Shown here piece after piece: positions 8,566-17,454 of a DNA stretch of 64,000 bases. Within the stretch, counting starts at the first letter, position 1. The number at the start of each line of letters is the position of its first letter. The position numbers and the translations under genes are program-made. The DNA comes from Lutibacter citreus. GTDB lineage: Bacteria; Bacteroidota; Bacteroidia; Flavobacteriales; Flavobacteriaceae. The stretch spans positions 372,001 to 436,000 of the forward strand of contig NZ_QEIH01000004.1 of the NCBI RefSeq assembly GCF_003260195.1, in the 5' to 3' direction. Under the pieces are notes generated by a model that was not told the DNA's origin, made no database searches, and was given only the letters and a program-made list of their open reading frames with translations.

Positions 8566-10200
8566 ATGAACATCTTTATAAACCAATTCATCTATATATC
8601 ATTAGCTTTTATGTTTATTTTTAATACCGTCATTGGACAGTCAACTAGCAAAAAAAACAAAGATAAATACAACGCCAATTGGGAATCCTTACAAAAGCAC
8701 GAAAACCCTGAATGGGCATTAGATGCTAAGTTTGGAATTTATGCTCACTGGGGTCCTTATACACAAACAGGAGCCTGGAAAGATAACCCGAACATTAATT
8801 GGGGAAACTATTATATAACTGCTTACGATGGTATTTATAACCCAGACTCAACTGAAGCTCGCCGTAAATCATTTGAAAAACGATATGGTTCAATAACACG
8901 TGGAATTGGTTACCGAAATCTATGCGAAGATTTTAAAGCTGAAGCTTTTGATCCTGTTTCTTGGGCCGATTTAATTAAACGCTCAGGAGCACAATATGCA
9001 GGTATTTGTGCTATTCATCACGATGGCTATGCTATGTGGGATTCGGAGGTCACACCTCATTCTGCAGGTAAAACAGGACCTAAACGAGATCTATTTGGTG
9101 AAATGATGACTGAAATTAAGAAACGAAACCTAAAAACCATTGCAACTTTCCATCATGCACGAACCTATCAACAATTTGTACATATCCGCAAAAATTTAAA
9201 ACAATCTGGGATAGAAGGTGTTGATATTATGGATCTTCACAATGAAGATTACTATTGGTTTCTTGGAACTAAAGAACGTTTTACTAAAAATAGAAAAGCG
9301 CTAACCTATGAAGTAATTGACAAATACAAACCTGATGTATTATGGTTCGATGGTGGCGGCGGTGACTTTGGAACCGAAGAAATATTAGCACATTATTTCA
9401 ATATGGGTATTGAAGAAAATAAAGAAGTAGCTGTTCACAACAAAGGAAATTTTGGAACAAACTTTGGAATTTACTCTTACGAGAATGGGGCACATCGTCC
9501 AGGTTTTGTGGATTGGCCATGGGAAGACGATACACCATCGGGTGTTTCATGGTGCGACTGGCCATGGTGGTACGGCATTAAATATAAAAAACCTCGAGAT
9601 GTGGTGGTTCGCTTAGCCGATTTGGTGGCACGAAACGGTGGGCTATTATTATCTATGAATCCTCGCCCGGATGGTTCCTTTGATCAAGGACAAATTGATT
9701 TACTGGAAGGTATCGGAACTTGGCTTAGACAAAACGGTGAAGCAATTTATGGAACACGCCCTTGGGCAATCTATGCTGAAGGTCATGTAGAACCCATTTT
9801 TTGGAAAGATGTGAACTGCCCAATACCTCATCATCCTGGTTTTGGCAAAAAGGCTCGACCAATTCAACCAGATTCAAAACAATTTGATGCTACTGATATT
9901 CGGTTTACAGCAAAAGGAAATACATTGTATGCTATTCAGCTAGATATTCCTAAAAGTGGTAAAACAATTATAAAATCCTTAGGATCTAAAACAGAAATTT
10001 CAGATAAAAATAAAATCAAATCCATTGAACTAATTGGACATGGAAAAGTAGATTTCTTGAGAGAATTAAATCAGTTGATTATTAATTTACCCACATTCAT
10101 GCCGAACGATTGGGCTCCCGCTTTTAAAATAGAAGTAAAAGGGAAACTAAAGCAACGTAAGTTAGAAGGAAAAAACAAAATAATTCCAATGCAATCATAA
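8566..10200 (+). CDS. GH29 alpha-L-fucosidase/alpha-L-galactosidase-like (copy 2)
   Basis: This is a tandem paralogue of the gene 100 bases upstream. It has an N-terminal signal peptide without the lipobox cysteine (ends VIGQS), so it may be periplasmic rather than lipid-anchored. The barrel shows the intact YAHWG motif, IHHDGYAMWDS, and nucleophile D262 in VLWFDGGGG. The C-terminal tail KLEGKNKIIPMQS equivalent is shared with copy 1. An insertion near residues 85-130 (GNYYITAYDGIYN and following) is common to both copies and absent from the other GH29 proteins here, which marks them as one subgroup. A decayed third copy follows at 10218. Confidence 0.85.
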   Translation: MNIFINQFIYISLAFMFIFNTVIGQSTSKKNKDKYNANWESLQKHENPEWALDAKFGIYAHWGPYTQTGAWKDNPNINWGNYYITAYDGIYNPDSTEARRKSFEKRYGSITRGIGYRNLCEDFKAEAFDPVSWADLIKRSGAQYAGICAIHHDGYAMWDSEVTPHSAGKTGPKRDLFGEMMTEIKKRNLKTIATFHHARTYQQFVHIRKNLKQSGIEGVDIMDLHNEDYYWFLGTKERFTKNRKALTYEVIDKYKPDVLWFDGGGGDFGTEEILAHYFNMGIEENKEVAVHNKGNFGTNFGIYSYENGAHRPGFVDWPWEDDTPSGVSWCDWPWWYGIKYKKPRDVVVRLADLVARNGGLLLSMNPRPDGSFDQGQIDLLEGIGTWLRQNGEAIYGTRPWAIYAEGHVEPIFWKDVNCPIPHHPGFGKKARPIQPDSKQFDATDIRFTAKGNTLYAIQLDIPKSGKTIIKSLGSKTEISDKNKIKSIELIGHGKVDFLRELNQLIINLPTFMPNDWAPAFKIEVKGKLKQRKLEGKNKIIPMQS

Positions 10201-10217
10201 TTTTAAAAATTATTTAA

Positions 10218-10372
10218 ATGAACAATTAATATTTAATAATCATTTCTTTTATCATAAATCTGCCCTGCAATGCTCAAAAAAAGAATGATTCTAAAGAGAA
10301 TTCGATAGTATTATATAATAATTTTGAGGCAAACGTTGAATCATTAAAACAATACAAAACTCCAGAATGGCC
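10218..10372 (+). pseudogene. GH29 remnant (5' end of a third tandem copy)
   Basis: In the frame of the ATG at 10218 the sequence encodes MNN, a TAA stop, a hydrophobic signal-like stretch ending CNAQ, then FEANVESLKQYKTPEW. The last part matches the YESNWESLRQHETPEW opening of the two GH29 genes just upstream. Homology stops right after TPEW, where ALDAKFG should follow. The gene is therefore dead: a nonsense codon in the signal peptide and loss of everything after about residue 52. It abuts the remnant of a convergent gene. Confidence 0.7.
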
Positions 10373-10384
10373 TTTTCTTCTGAT

Positions 10385-10971
10385 TTTTCTTTTTACATCA
10401 TAAGAGTATAGTGCAGTTTCAACTTAATTAAAACCATTTCTTTTGTTAAATTCAATAAATGCTCTGTTTTTAAAGTTGCTTTTTAATTCTCATAATCCAA
10501 TGCAAATAACCAATCTATTTCAAAAGATTGTAAAAAATAAGGTGCACCATCCTCATAAGCGAATTTCTTTGGATTGTTTTTTTCAATTACAATTGCTCCA
10601 TGTTTAGTTACTTCCGAAGGAGAAACATTAAACTTTCCTTTATTATTAAGCTCATTTAACGAAGAAAATGTAGTGTACGTCCATTCTCCAATTTCATTAG
10701 CTGAAAAACGTAGCAACCATTCTTTAGTATCATTATAAAAACCTGAAATTTTCAGTTTCTCGCCATTTGGCTTGGTAAAAACTGCACCAAAATCAACTTC
10801 AAAAGGTTGTTGTACTATTTTTTTAGATTTAAATGAAATATCAATTACTTCAAACTTCTCTATTTCTATTTTTTTCTTCTTAAATACTTCCTTTCTCAAT
10901 TGTGAAAAAGAACTACTTGAAATTAATAAACAGCCTACTATTAGTGCTAATTGTACAATTGATTTTTTCAT
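10385..10971 (-). pseudogene. Truncated DUF5060-domain glycoside hydrolase
   Basis: The intact part is 162 codons. A signal peptide (residues 1-23, ending SSFSQ) is followed by a DUF5060 immunoglobulin-like domain (FEVDFGAVFTKPNGEKL, GEWTYTTFSS) and the start of the barrel linker (KKFAYEDGAPYFLQSFEIDW). Full-length relatives are several hundred residues longer. The frame ends at DYEN, but homology continues past the stop: TEHLLNLTKE in the same frame, then NGFN-stop-VETALYSYDV in another frame. So there are at least two stops and a frameshift before the sequence runs into the GH29 remnant. An upstream box shared with the GH16 pair shows that this gene was once regulated with them. Confidence 0.7.
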
Positions 10972-11026
10972 TATATTATTTTTGAGAAACTACTTATTTT
11001 TATATTATTAAATTTTAAGTACTCCT

Positions 11027-11113
11027 AATTTAAAACCTATTAAAAGAATTAATTAAAAAAAACATTTGCACTTTAAAATTGTTCGTTAGTGCCCTAATTC
11101 ATTTGTTTGTATA
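11027..11113 (-). promoter_or_regulatory. Shared upstream box, copy 2 (DUF5060 remnant)
   Basis: Plus-strand words TTTAAAACCTATTAAAAGAA, CATTTG, TTAAAATTGTTC and TTTGTATA occur in the same order and spacing as at 2331-2420, starting about 56 bases before the start codon. The box survives although the gene behind it is broken. Confidence 0.5.
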
Positions 11114-11167
11114 AAAAAGGTATACCTTTTAAATCACTTTCTACATTTCAAAATTATCAAAACTTAA

Positions 11168-12565
11168 TTAATTCGAACAAATAACTTTAAAAGTCACTGC
11201 ATGTTTTAAGTTTAAATTTGAAGGTATATTAATATTTAATTCTTCCCTGGTTTGATTCCATTCAACCTTTCCAGAATACCCTAATATTTCAACAGAACTT
11301 ATTCTATCATCCAGCTTTCCTGCAGCACCCAAAGCACGGATTTTTATAGTTGATTTTGAAGGCAATCCTAAACACATAGCGTAGATATTATTACCTCCAG
11401 TTGTAAAACGAAAATCATTTTCAGTCCAAGAATGTTTCCCTGAATGATCAGAGTGATGACCTTCAGCATGAAAATTAGCAACTCCCTCTCCATATATACT
11501 CCAAGGAACAGCATTATAAATTGCCTCGCTGTTTATTTTAAGCCAATCCCCAACATCCAACAAGGTATTACTAACTTCCTTAGAAAAACTACCATCAGCT
11601 TTTGGTGGAATGTTCAATAAAAGACAACCATTTTTACTGACTACATCGGCAAGCATATCTACTATAGTATTTGCATTTTTTAATGGGCGACCTTCAATGT
11701 AAAACCAGGTTCCGTTTTCAGGAGTATAGATATTATCCTGATGAATATTCATATCTATGTCTGTCATCCAAAAATCATATTGAACATCTTGTAATAAACC
11801 ATTTTCAATATCACGAGTTCCAATTCCAGGTGGAATATCAAATTGTTTATATACAAATTCAACTTCTCTATTCTTATTAATGGCATCATTATAAAAACTT
11901 GCAATAAATTGCTTTTGAAGGTTAGATGGCAAATCTCCAATTGTATTATCTTTTCCAGATAGTTTACCTCCAGTATAGTTTTTCTTATTAACCGCCTTTT
12001 TTGTTCCTCCAAAGCCAGCATCTACCCAAAATATATCTGGTTGATATTTATTTACAACTTCCTGCCCATAAGCCAACCATTCTTTATTCCAACCAGAGTG
12101 TAAAGAAACCATATATTTCATTCCTTCTGCCTTAATGGCTTTCTCCATCTCACCTACAAAATCTAATCCAGGTCCATTATCTACCATATTAAAATTAGAA
12201 ATATCACTGTCCCAATGTTTATAATCACTACCGTGCCAAGCTACTGGCCCCGCAAATTGTGCTCCTGCATCTTTATACAATTTTGCCCATTCCTTTGCAT
12301 TAAACTTATCTGGATGAAACAATGGAATTAAGTCTTCTGTACTTAAATCTTTGTTACCCGGTAGCTGTTTTACGGCACTTAATCCCCAATGGGTATATAT
12401 TCCAAAACGCATTCCTTCGAACCAATGAGGTGTTTGGTGATTCCTCAAAGACATCCAATTTGGCTCAAAAACTACTGCTTTTTTAGTTGATTCCTTTTGC
12501 TGCTTATCACAAGACAGCACAACAATCATTAACATGATTATTAAAATTGACTTTTTATTTTTCAT
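11168..12565 (-). CDS. GH29-like lipoprotein, divergent active site
   Basis: A lipobox (VVLSC, Cys19) predicts a surface or periplasmic lipoprotein. The GH29 barrel shows FGIYTHWG and a nucleophile motif IFWVDAG with D182; the C-terminal beta-sandwich follows from about residue 360. The usual HHDGF pair that contacts the sugar reads WHGSDY here, so the second histidine is glycine, and FHHAR is replaced by LHSGW. This points to a substrate different from plain fucose, or to weak activity. At 465 residues it is shorter than its relatives in the window. It lies 150 bases downstream of the SGNH gene and ends the long minus-strand sulfatase operon. Confidence 0.75.
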   Translation of the reverse strand: MKNKKSILIIMLMIVVLSCDKQQKESTKKAVVFEPNWMSLRNHQTPHWFEGMRFGIYTHWGLSAVKQLPGNKDLSTEDLIPLFHPDKFNAKEWAKLYKDAGAQFAGPVAWHGSDYKHWDSDISNFNMVDNGPGLDFVGEMEKAIKAEGMKYMVSLHSGWNKEWLAYGQEVVNKYQPDIFWVDAGFGGTKKAVNKKNYTGGKLSGKDNTIGDLPSNLQKQFIASFYNDAINKNREVEFVYKQFDIPPGIGTRDIENGLLQDVQYDFWMTDIDMNIHQDNIYTPENGTWFYIEGRPLKNANTIVDMLADVVSKNGCLLLNIPPKADGSFSKEVSNTLLDVGDWLKINSEAIYNAVPWSIYGEGVANFHAEGHHSDHSGKHSWTENDFRFTTGGNNIYAMCLGLPSKSTIKIRALGAAGKLDDRISSVEILGYSGKVEWNQTREELNINIPSNLNLKHAVTFKVICSN

Positions 12566-12714
12566 TGAATTTAATTTATTAAATCAATCGTTAATTTATC
12601 TTAAACAATAAAATTATGTGTGTCTATTAGTTTATAAAGAGTACTCTTGAATAATTTTTTATTCATTAATATTGAATTAACCTTTTATTAAAAAAAACGC
12701 TACTTATTTAAAAA

Positions 12715-14084
12715 TTACAATTTATTTAAATTATAAAAATGTTTTACAGGAATATTTCTTGAATAAATTTCATTTCTAATCTGCTCTAATTCTATCCACA
12801 ACTCTTTTTCCTTTGGTAAAATCTCAAAATATTTATTAGAAGTCATTTTACTATATTCATACCATGACTTCCCCTTACTATTTTCAACTTGTTTTTCCAA
12901 ATAGACTTTTTGAGATTCAAGATTTTCAGGTCCTTTATAATTATTCAAACTTCTATATCTAATTAAAGCCAACACTCTTAATTTACTTTGAACATCATGA
13001 TATTTAGCACATAAATCAAATACCTTTTCAGCTTGCTTGTACTGAGGTGTTAATTGGTTTGATGCTAAATTCACTCCTTTTTTCAGTTCCTTAGTTGATA
13101 ATGTATCAATTGCTACTTCATCAATTTTAAGAACATAAATTCCTTTCTTTAATCCTAATATTTGAAGTTCCTCTTTATTATAGTTTTCAATAAAAGGAAC
13201 AAACTGTTGAGCTTCTTTAAAGTTATCATTTACAGGAAAAGGCAAAGATTTGTTTTTAATACTAAATTTATTCTGTCCACTTTCTATTTTTACAGCACAG
13301 TTATCATCTTTTTGAATAGATTTCTCTTTAATATTGATAGAAATACTTGAGACATTTTCAGTTGGGAAAATTGTGTTTAAAATTTTATACGCCATTATAA
13401 AATGACCTGTTTCTTTTGGGTGAACCCGATCTGGACCAACTATTGTATAAAACGGATCTTTTTTCTGAGCTTCATTATTAATATGAAGCATAAAAGGATT
13501 TAGATCAACTACTGGAGCATTATACTTTTTACCTAATTCTCGCACAAGCTTAGCACATTTCACTAATGCATCATTCTTACCAAATTTTGCAGGTATTTTT
13601 AAAGTTGCTGTTTGGTCATAAATAGAAGGTGTCATTAAAATTGGTTTTATGTTATGTGTAACCAATAATTTAACCAAATTATCTGTATGACCTTGATATG
13701 TTTTCAGCGCTTCTTCTCGTTTTTCCAACAGTTCAGAATCTACCTTTATTCCAGCCGTAAATAAATAGCCATACATATCATTCATCCCAGTCATTAGAAA
13801 AGCATAATCAGGATTATGCCCAAAACATCTTTCTCAAAACGTTCAATCATTCCAGGTGCATTATCACCAGAGACACCACAACTAATAAACTTCACCTTAT
13901 TACCTGGGAAATGAATAGCATAATAAGCCTGAACCAACATGTGATAGGTTCCAGCCTGCGTTATACTATTACCTATAAAGCATACAGTTTGCCCATCTTT
14001 AAATATGGGTAATTTCTGAGCAAATACGCTTACTGAAAAGACAATTACAAAAATTGAACTTAAAATTATTTTAGAAAACTTCAT
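12715..14084 (-). pseudogene. SGNH/GDSL-type esterase interrupted by a one-base frameshift
   Basis: Two frames together encode one SGNH hydrolase. The N-terminal part (signal peptide ending SVFAQ, block I FIGNSIT, block II GVSGDNA) runs to VLG near 13822. Shifting by one base continues smoothly with HNPDYAFLMTGMNDMY (block III), and DRVHPKETGH (block V) follows. The break lies in the run TTTTGGGC at 13818-13825, where one G appears to be missing. The rest of the frame, about 360 codons, is open. Such enzymes remove acetyl or other esters from polysaccharides. It may be a real recent mutation, a phase-variable run or a sequencing error. The ATG at 14084 is preferred over an upstream GTG because it opens the signal peptide. 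Confidence 0.7.
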
Positions 14085-14113
14085 ATAAAATTTTATCACA
14101 CTTTAATCTTCTT

Positions 14114-14121
14114 CAAATTTA
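14114..14121 (-). promoter_or_regulatory. Candidate -7 box (TAAATTTG) before the SGNH gene
   Basis: This is an exact TAnnTTTG match on the minus strand, 30 bases before the ATG at 14084, in the 88-base gap after the preceding sulfatase gene. It may give the SGNH/GH29 end of the operon its own start. Confidence 0.3.
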
Positions 14122-14172
14122 TTGTAATAAATATTAACTACAACTCCTTCTAGTTATTTGTTTAGGTTTTCT

Positions 14173-15729
14173 TTACAACTTATGATTCCCAGTGAAAATT
14201 TCACTTCTTATCGTTTCTTTATACTTAGTATATAACTCACTAACCTTGTTTTGATAATCTGGATTATTAATATAGTTTTTGTTTTCTACTTCAGTAACAT
14301 TATCATTCAAATTAAACAACGCAATAGGTTTACTATCTTCAAACTTCATGCTTTTTTTATTCACTTGAATAATTAGCTTCCAACCTTTATCGTTTATTAT
14401 AAATTCTTTATTTGCACCACCTTGAACAAAAAATACATCACGCGTTTTCGCTCTCTTCTTATCCTTAAGAACAGGTACAAGATTATGTGAGTCTTGCGCA
14501 ACGTTTTCCTTTATTTTTTGTTTTGTAATACCTGCCAAAGTTGCCATAATATCTAACCCAATAATTGGTTCATTTGAACTTGTATTCTTTTTTACTTTAT
14601 TTGGCCATACTACAATAAACGGAACTCTGTGCCCACCTTCATAAGGTGAATTTTTAGAGCCTCTGTAAAGGTCACTTGACTGATGTCCTGATTTATATGA
14701 TTCAGGTACAATATCAGAACCTAATCCTCCATTATCAGAAGTAAAAATGATTACCGTATTTTCGTAAATACCTTGTTGCTTTAGTTCGTTAATCAACATA
14801 CCAACTTGTTCGTCCAGCTCCTTAACCATATCTAAATGCTTTGAAGGAGTTGTTCCTTTTATTTTAATACCATTAATTTCAGTAGGCGGATCATGTGGAG
14901 TATGAACGGCTTGTGAACAGTAATACATAAAAAACGGCTCTTCATTATGTGCATTTTTAGCAATATAATCAACTGCTTTATTTGCTAAAATAGGACCTAT
15001 TTCACTTGGGTTCCAATTAGAATCTCCGTATCCAGGTTTATTAAAATGATCTGTACCTAAATTGTCCATATACTCTTTATCAATAACTCTTATTGTTGAA
15101 TTATCTCTCATTTTTAACCATTCATGATTTTCATAAATAGCATAAGGCATATTCTGAATTCCTGCAGGTAAAGAAAGACTATAATCAAAACCTAACTGTT
15201 TTGGCCCATATAATATTTTAGTAATATCTATAGGTACACGAGGATTCTTTTTTTCTTGTCTATTTGAAATAAATGATACTTCTGAATTGTCTTTTCTTGG
15301 AAAACTTGTACCAATATGCCATTTACCAAAAAATGCGGTATTATAATTGGCTTGCTTCATTAAACGACCTAAAGTTAATTGTTCATCTTGAATTACAGAT
15401 TTTGAATATCCCCCCCAAACACCCCAACCTTCTTTACTACGATAACAGCTGTTCCCTGTCATAATAGCATATCGTGATGTTGCACATAAAGCTGCTGGTG
15501 AATGTGCATTCGTAAAAATCATTCCCTCGTTGGCAAGTTGATCTATATGAGGTGTTTCTAGAATAATTTTATTACTATGCAACCTCCTATAATGTGAAAT
15601 ATCTCCTGTTCCCAAATCATCTGCTAAAACAACAATAACATTTGGTTTATCATTTTTTTGTGCTTTGGCGCTAAAACCAAAAGCTAGTATAATGCATACT
15701 ACACTAGATATAATTTCATTAAATTTCAT
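14173..15729 (-). CDS. S1 sulfatase with unusual CATSR activation motif
   Basis: A signal peptide (ends SAKAQ) is followed by the sulfatase alkaline-phosphatase fold: metal-binding VVLADDLG near residue 35, the formylglycine site LCATSR with Cys82, GKWHIG, and the second metal site IIFTSDNGG. The standard activation motif is C-x-P/A-x-R; here the third position is threonine (codon ACA). The call to sulfatase is firm by fold; whether Cys82 is matured is uncertain. At 518 residues it is complete. It lies in a run of four sulfatase genes (14.2-20.5 kb) with gaps of 7 to 86 bases. Confidence 0.85.
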   Translation of the reverse strand: MKFNEIISSVVCIILAFGFSAKAQKNDKPNVIVVLADDLGTGDISHYRRLHSNKIILETPHIDQLANEGMIFTNAHSPAALCATSRYAIMTGNSCYRSKEGWGVWGGYSKSVIQDEQLTLGRLMKQANYNTAFFGKWHIGTSFPRKDNSEVSFISNRQEKKNPRVPIDITKILYGPKQLGFDYSLSLPAGIQNMPYAIYENHEWLKMRDNSTIRVIDKEYMDNLGTDHFNKPGYGDSNWNPSEIGPILANKAVDYIAKNAHNEEPFFMYYCSQAVHTPHDPPTEINGIKIKGTTPSKHLDMVKELDEQVGMLINELKQQGIYENTVIIFTSDNGGLGSDIVPESYKSGHQSSDLYRGSKNSPYEGGHRVPFIVVWPNKVKKNTSSNEPIIGLDIMATLAGITKQKIKENVAQDSHNLVPVLKDKKRAKTRDVFFVQGGANKEFIINDKGWKLIIQVNKKSMKFEDSKPIALFNLNDNVTEVENKNYINNPDYQNKVSELYTKYKETIRSEIFTGNHKL

Positions 15730-15815
15730 AAATTATTATTTTTTGAATGTTAAAGTAGTTATCTCCCTCATCATTTAAAGATTTACGTTTTTCTTGTATT
15801 TCCCCTTCCCGTTCT

Positions 15816-17447
15816 CTAAATCTTTGATTTTACATTTGTGTAACTGAGAACTTTTGGTTTTCCTTCTCCTCTAGCTTTTTTAATTTCAACTTTCCAAGCT
15901 TCTCTTAATTCTTTAAGAATGGCTTTATGTTCAGGCTTACTTATTAAATTGTAAACCTCGTTTGGATCTTTTTTCAAATCGTACAATTCTTCATAAACAG
16001 GTTTTTCACCATTTATTGGCCCTTCTACAAAATTTCTATAAACCGCCAACTGACTTGGGTGCACTTCATACAACATTACACGCAATGGAATTTTGTATTC
16101 TTTAGCTAATTTTATTTTTTCTTGAGCTGAAATATTATTATTTTTATAATATCTAATGTATTTCCATTCTTTTGTTTGAACAGCCTCACATCTAGGATTC
16201 CCAAAGGTTGTAGACCACAAATTTTCCGTAAATAAATAATTACGAACTTTCGGTTGTTTTCCTTGAACAAAACTTGAAATATCTTTTCCTTGAATTGATT
16301 TTGGAATTTCTACACCTCCTAATGAAAGAATAGTTGGTGCAACATCAATAGTTTGTACTAAAGCATTACTTCTGAAGCCTTTTTTCTGTTTAGGATTGTA
16401 AATAAACATCGGTACATGAGTTGTTTTCTCATAACACAAAGATTTCCCTCCTAAACCTTGTTCTCCCATAAACAAACCGTGATCTGAGGTAAAAATGATT
16501 ATAGTGTTTTTATCCAATTTTAACTTTTTTAATTGCTTTCTAAGTTTACCTAACAACTTGTCAATTCCCGTTATACATTGTAATTGACGAATGTATCGTT
16601 CCCGAAAATCTTCAGGAGTATTTACGTAATTATAACTAGCTTGACGGTCATTTGCATGATGAATATCTACAGGGAGTTTGGGCGTTTCTATATCAGCTTT
16701 AGCTATATAATTCTCTGGCAATGAAATTTTTAAATCTCTATAAAGTGTACGATACATTGGATCGTCTGTTTCTTTTTGTCGCATAGTACTAGTAGTTGCA
16801 CCATGAGGTATATTAAACATTAAGTTTAATAAAAAAGGTTTGTCTGCTGGACGAGCTTCTAAAAAACTAAGGGCACCTTTTAATTTTCTTGCATTTGGAT
16901 CTAAAAATTGGTTTACACCTTCTTCTAATATCTCCACCTGTGTATCTGCAATGGCATCTTGATAAATATCACGTTTTTCCTTCGGATAAAAATAGACTCC
17001 TCCATGGCTAGCATACCAAAAGTCAAAACTTTTTTCTGCCAAGCCACTTTTATAACCACCTTTACCTATTGGAGAATGATTTTTACCAATATATCCTGTA
17101 TAATACCCTGCTTTTCGCATTAAAACAGGATAAGATTCTGACCAAGCCTCTTCGGAAATTGTTGTGGCTGAATTAAAATTTACACCGTGTTTACGTTCGT
17201 ATTGTCCTAACAAAATAGAAACTCTACTTGGCGTACAAATAGCACTACTTACGTGTGCATTTGTAAACAACACACTCTCACCAGCCAACTTATCAAAATT
17301 AGGAGTTTGAATTATATCATTACCGGTACAGCCCATCATTCCGTAAGATTGATCATCGGTAAGAATGAATATGATATTTGGTCGCTCTTGCGCTTTACCA
17401 ATTATTGAAATTAATACGACTAGTATTACTAAAATATATTTTTTCAT
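15816..17447 (-). CDS. S1 sulfatase (secreted)
   Basis: The signal peptide ends GKAQ at about residue 20. FILTDDQSYG provides the first metal ligands, ICTPSR gives the canonical formylglycine site at Cys71, GYIGKNH matches the GKWH region, and IIIFTSDHG carries the second metal site. At 543 residues this is a typical single-domain exo- or endo-acting S1 sulfatase that would remove sulfate from an algal glycan. The stop is seven bases from the next start upstream in the operon. The sulfate position and subfamily cannot be fixed from the sequence alone. Confidence 0.88.
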   Translation of the reverse strand: MKKYILVILVVLISIIGKAQERPNIIFILTDDQSYGMMGCTGNDIIQTPNFDKLAGESVLFTNAHVSSAICTPSRVSILLGQYERKHGVNFNSATTISEEAWSESYPVLMRKAGYYTGYIGKNHSPIGKGGYKSGLAEKSFDFWYASHGGVYFYPKEKRDIYQDAIADTQVEILEEGVNQFLDPNARKLKGALSFLEARPADKPFLLNLMFNIPHGATTSTMRQKETDDPMYRTLYRDLKISLPENYIAKADIETPKLPVDIHHANDRQASYNYVNTPEDFRERYIRQLQCITGIDKLLGKLRKQLKKLKLDKNTIIIFTSDHGLFMGEQGLGGKSLCYEKTTHVPMFIYNPKQKKGFRSNALVQTIDVAPTILSLGGVEIPKSIQGKDISSFVQGKQPKVRNYLFTENLWSTTFGNPRCEAVQTKEWKYIRYYKNNNISAQEKIKLAKEYKIPLRVMLYEVHPSQLAVYRNFVEGPINGEKPVYEELYDLKKDPNEVYNLISKPEHKAILKELREAWKVEIKKARGEGKPKVLSYTNVKSKI

Positions 17448-17454
17448 TTATAAC

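Noticed and set aside
13815-13830. Programmed ribosomal frameshift in the SGNH gene
   Set aside because: TTTTGGGC is not a standard slippery heptamer and no stimulatory hairpin is evident; mutation or sequencing error is simpler.
13794-14099. Separate small secreted protein upstream of a separate SGNH gene
   Set aside because: The two frames share one SGNH fold split between blocks II and III; a one-base shift restores a single protein.
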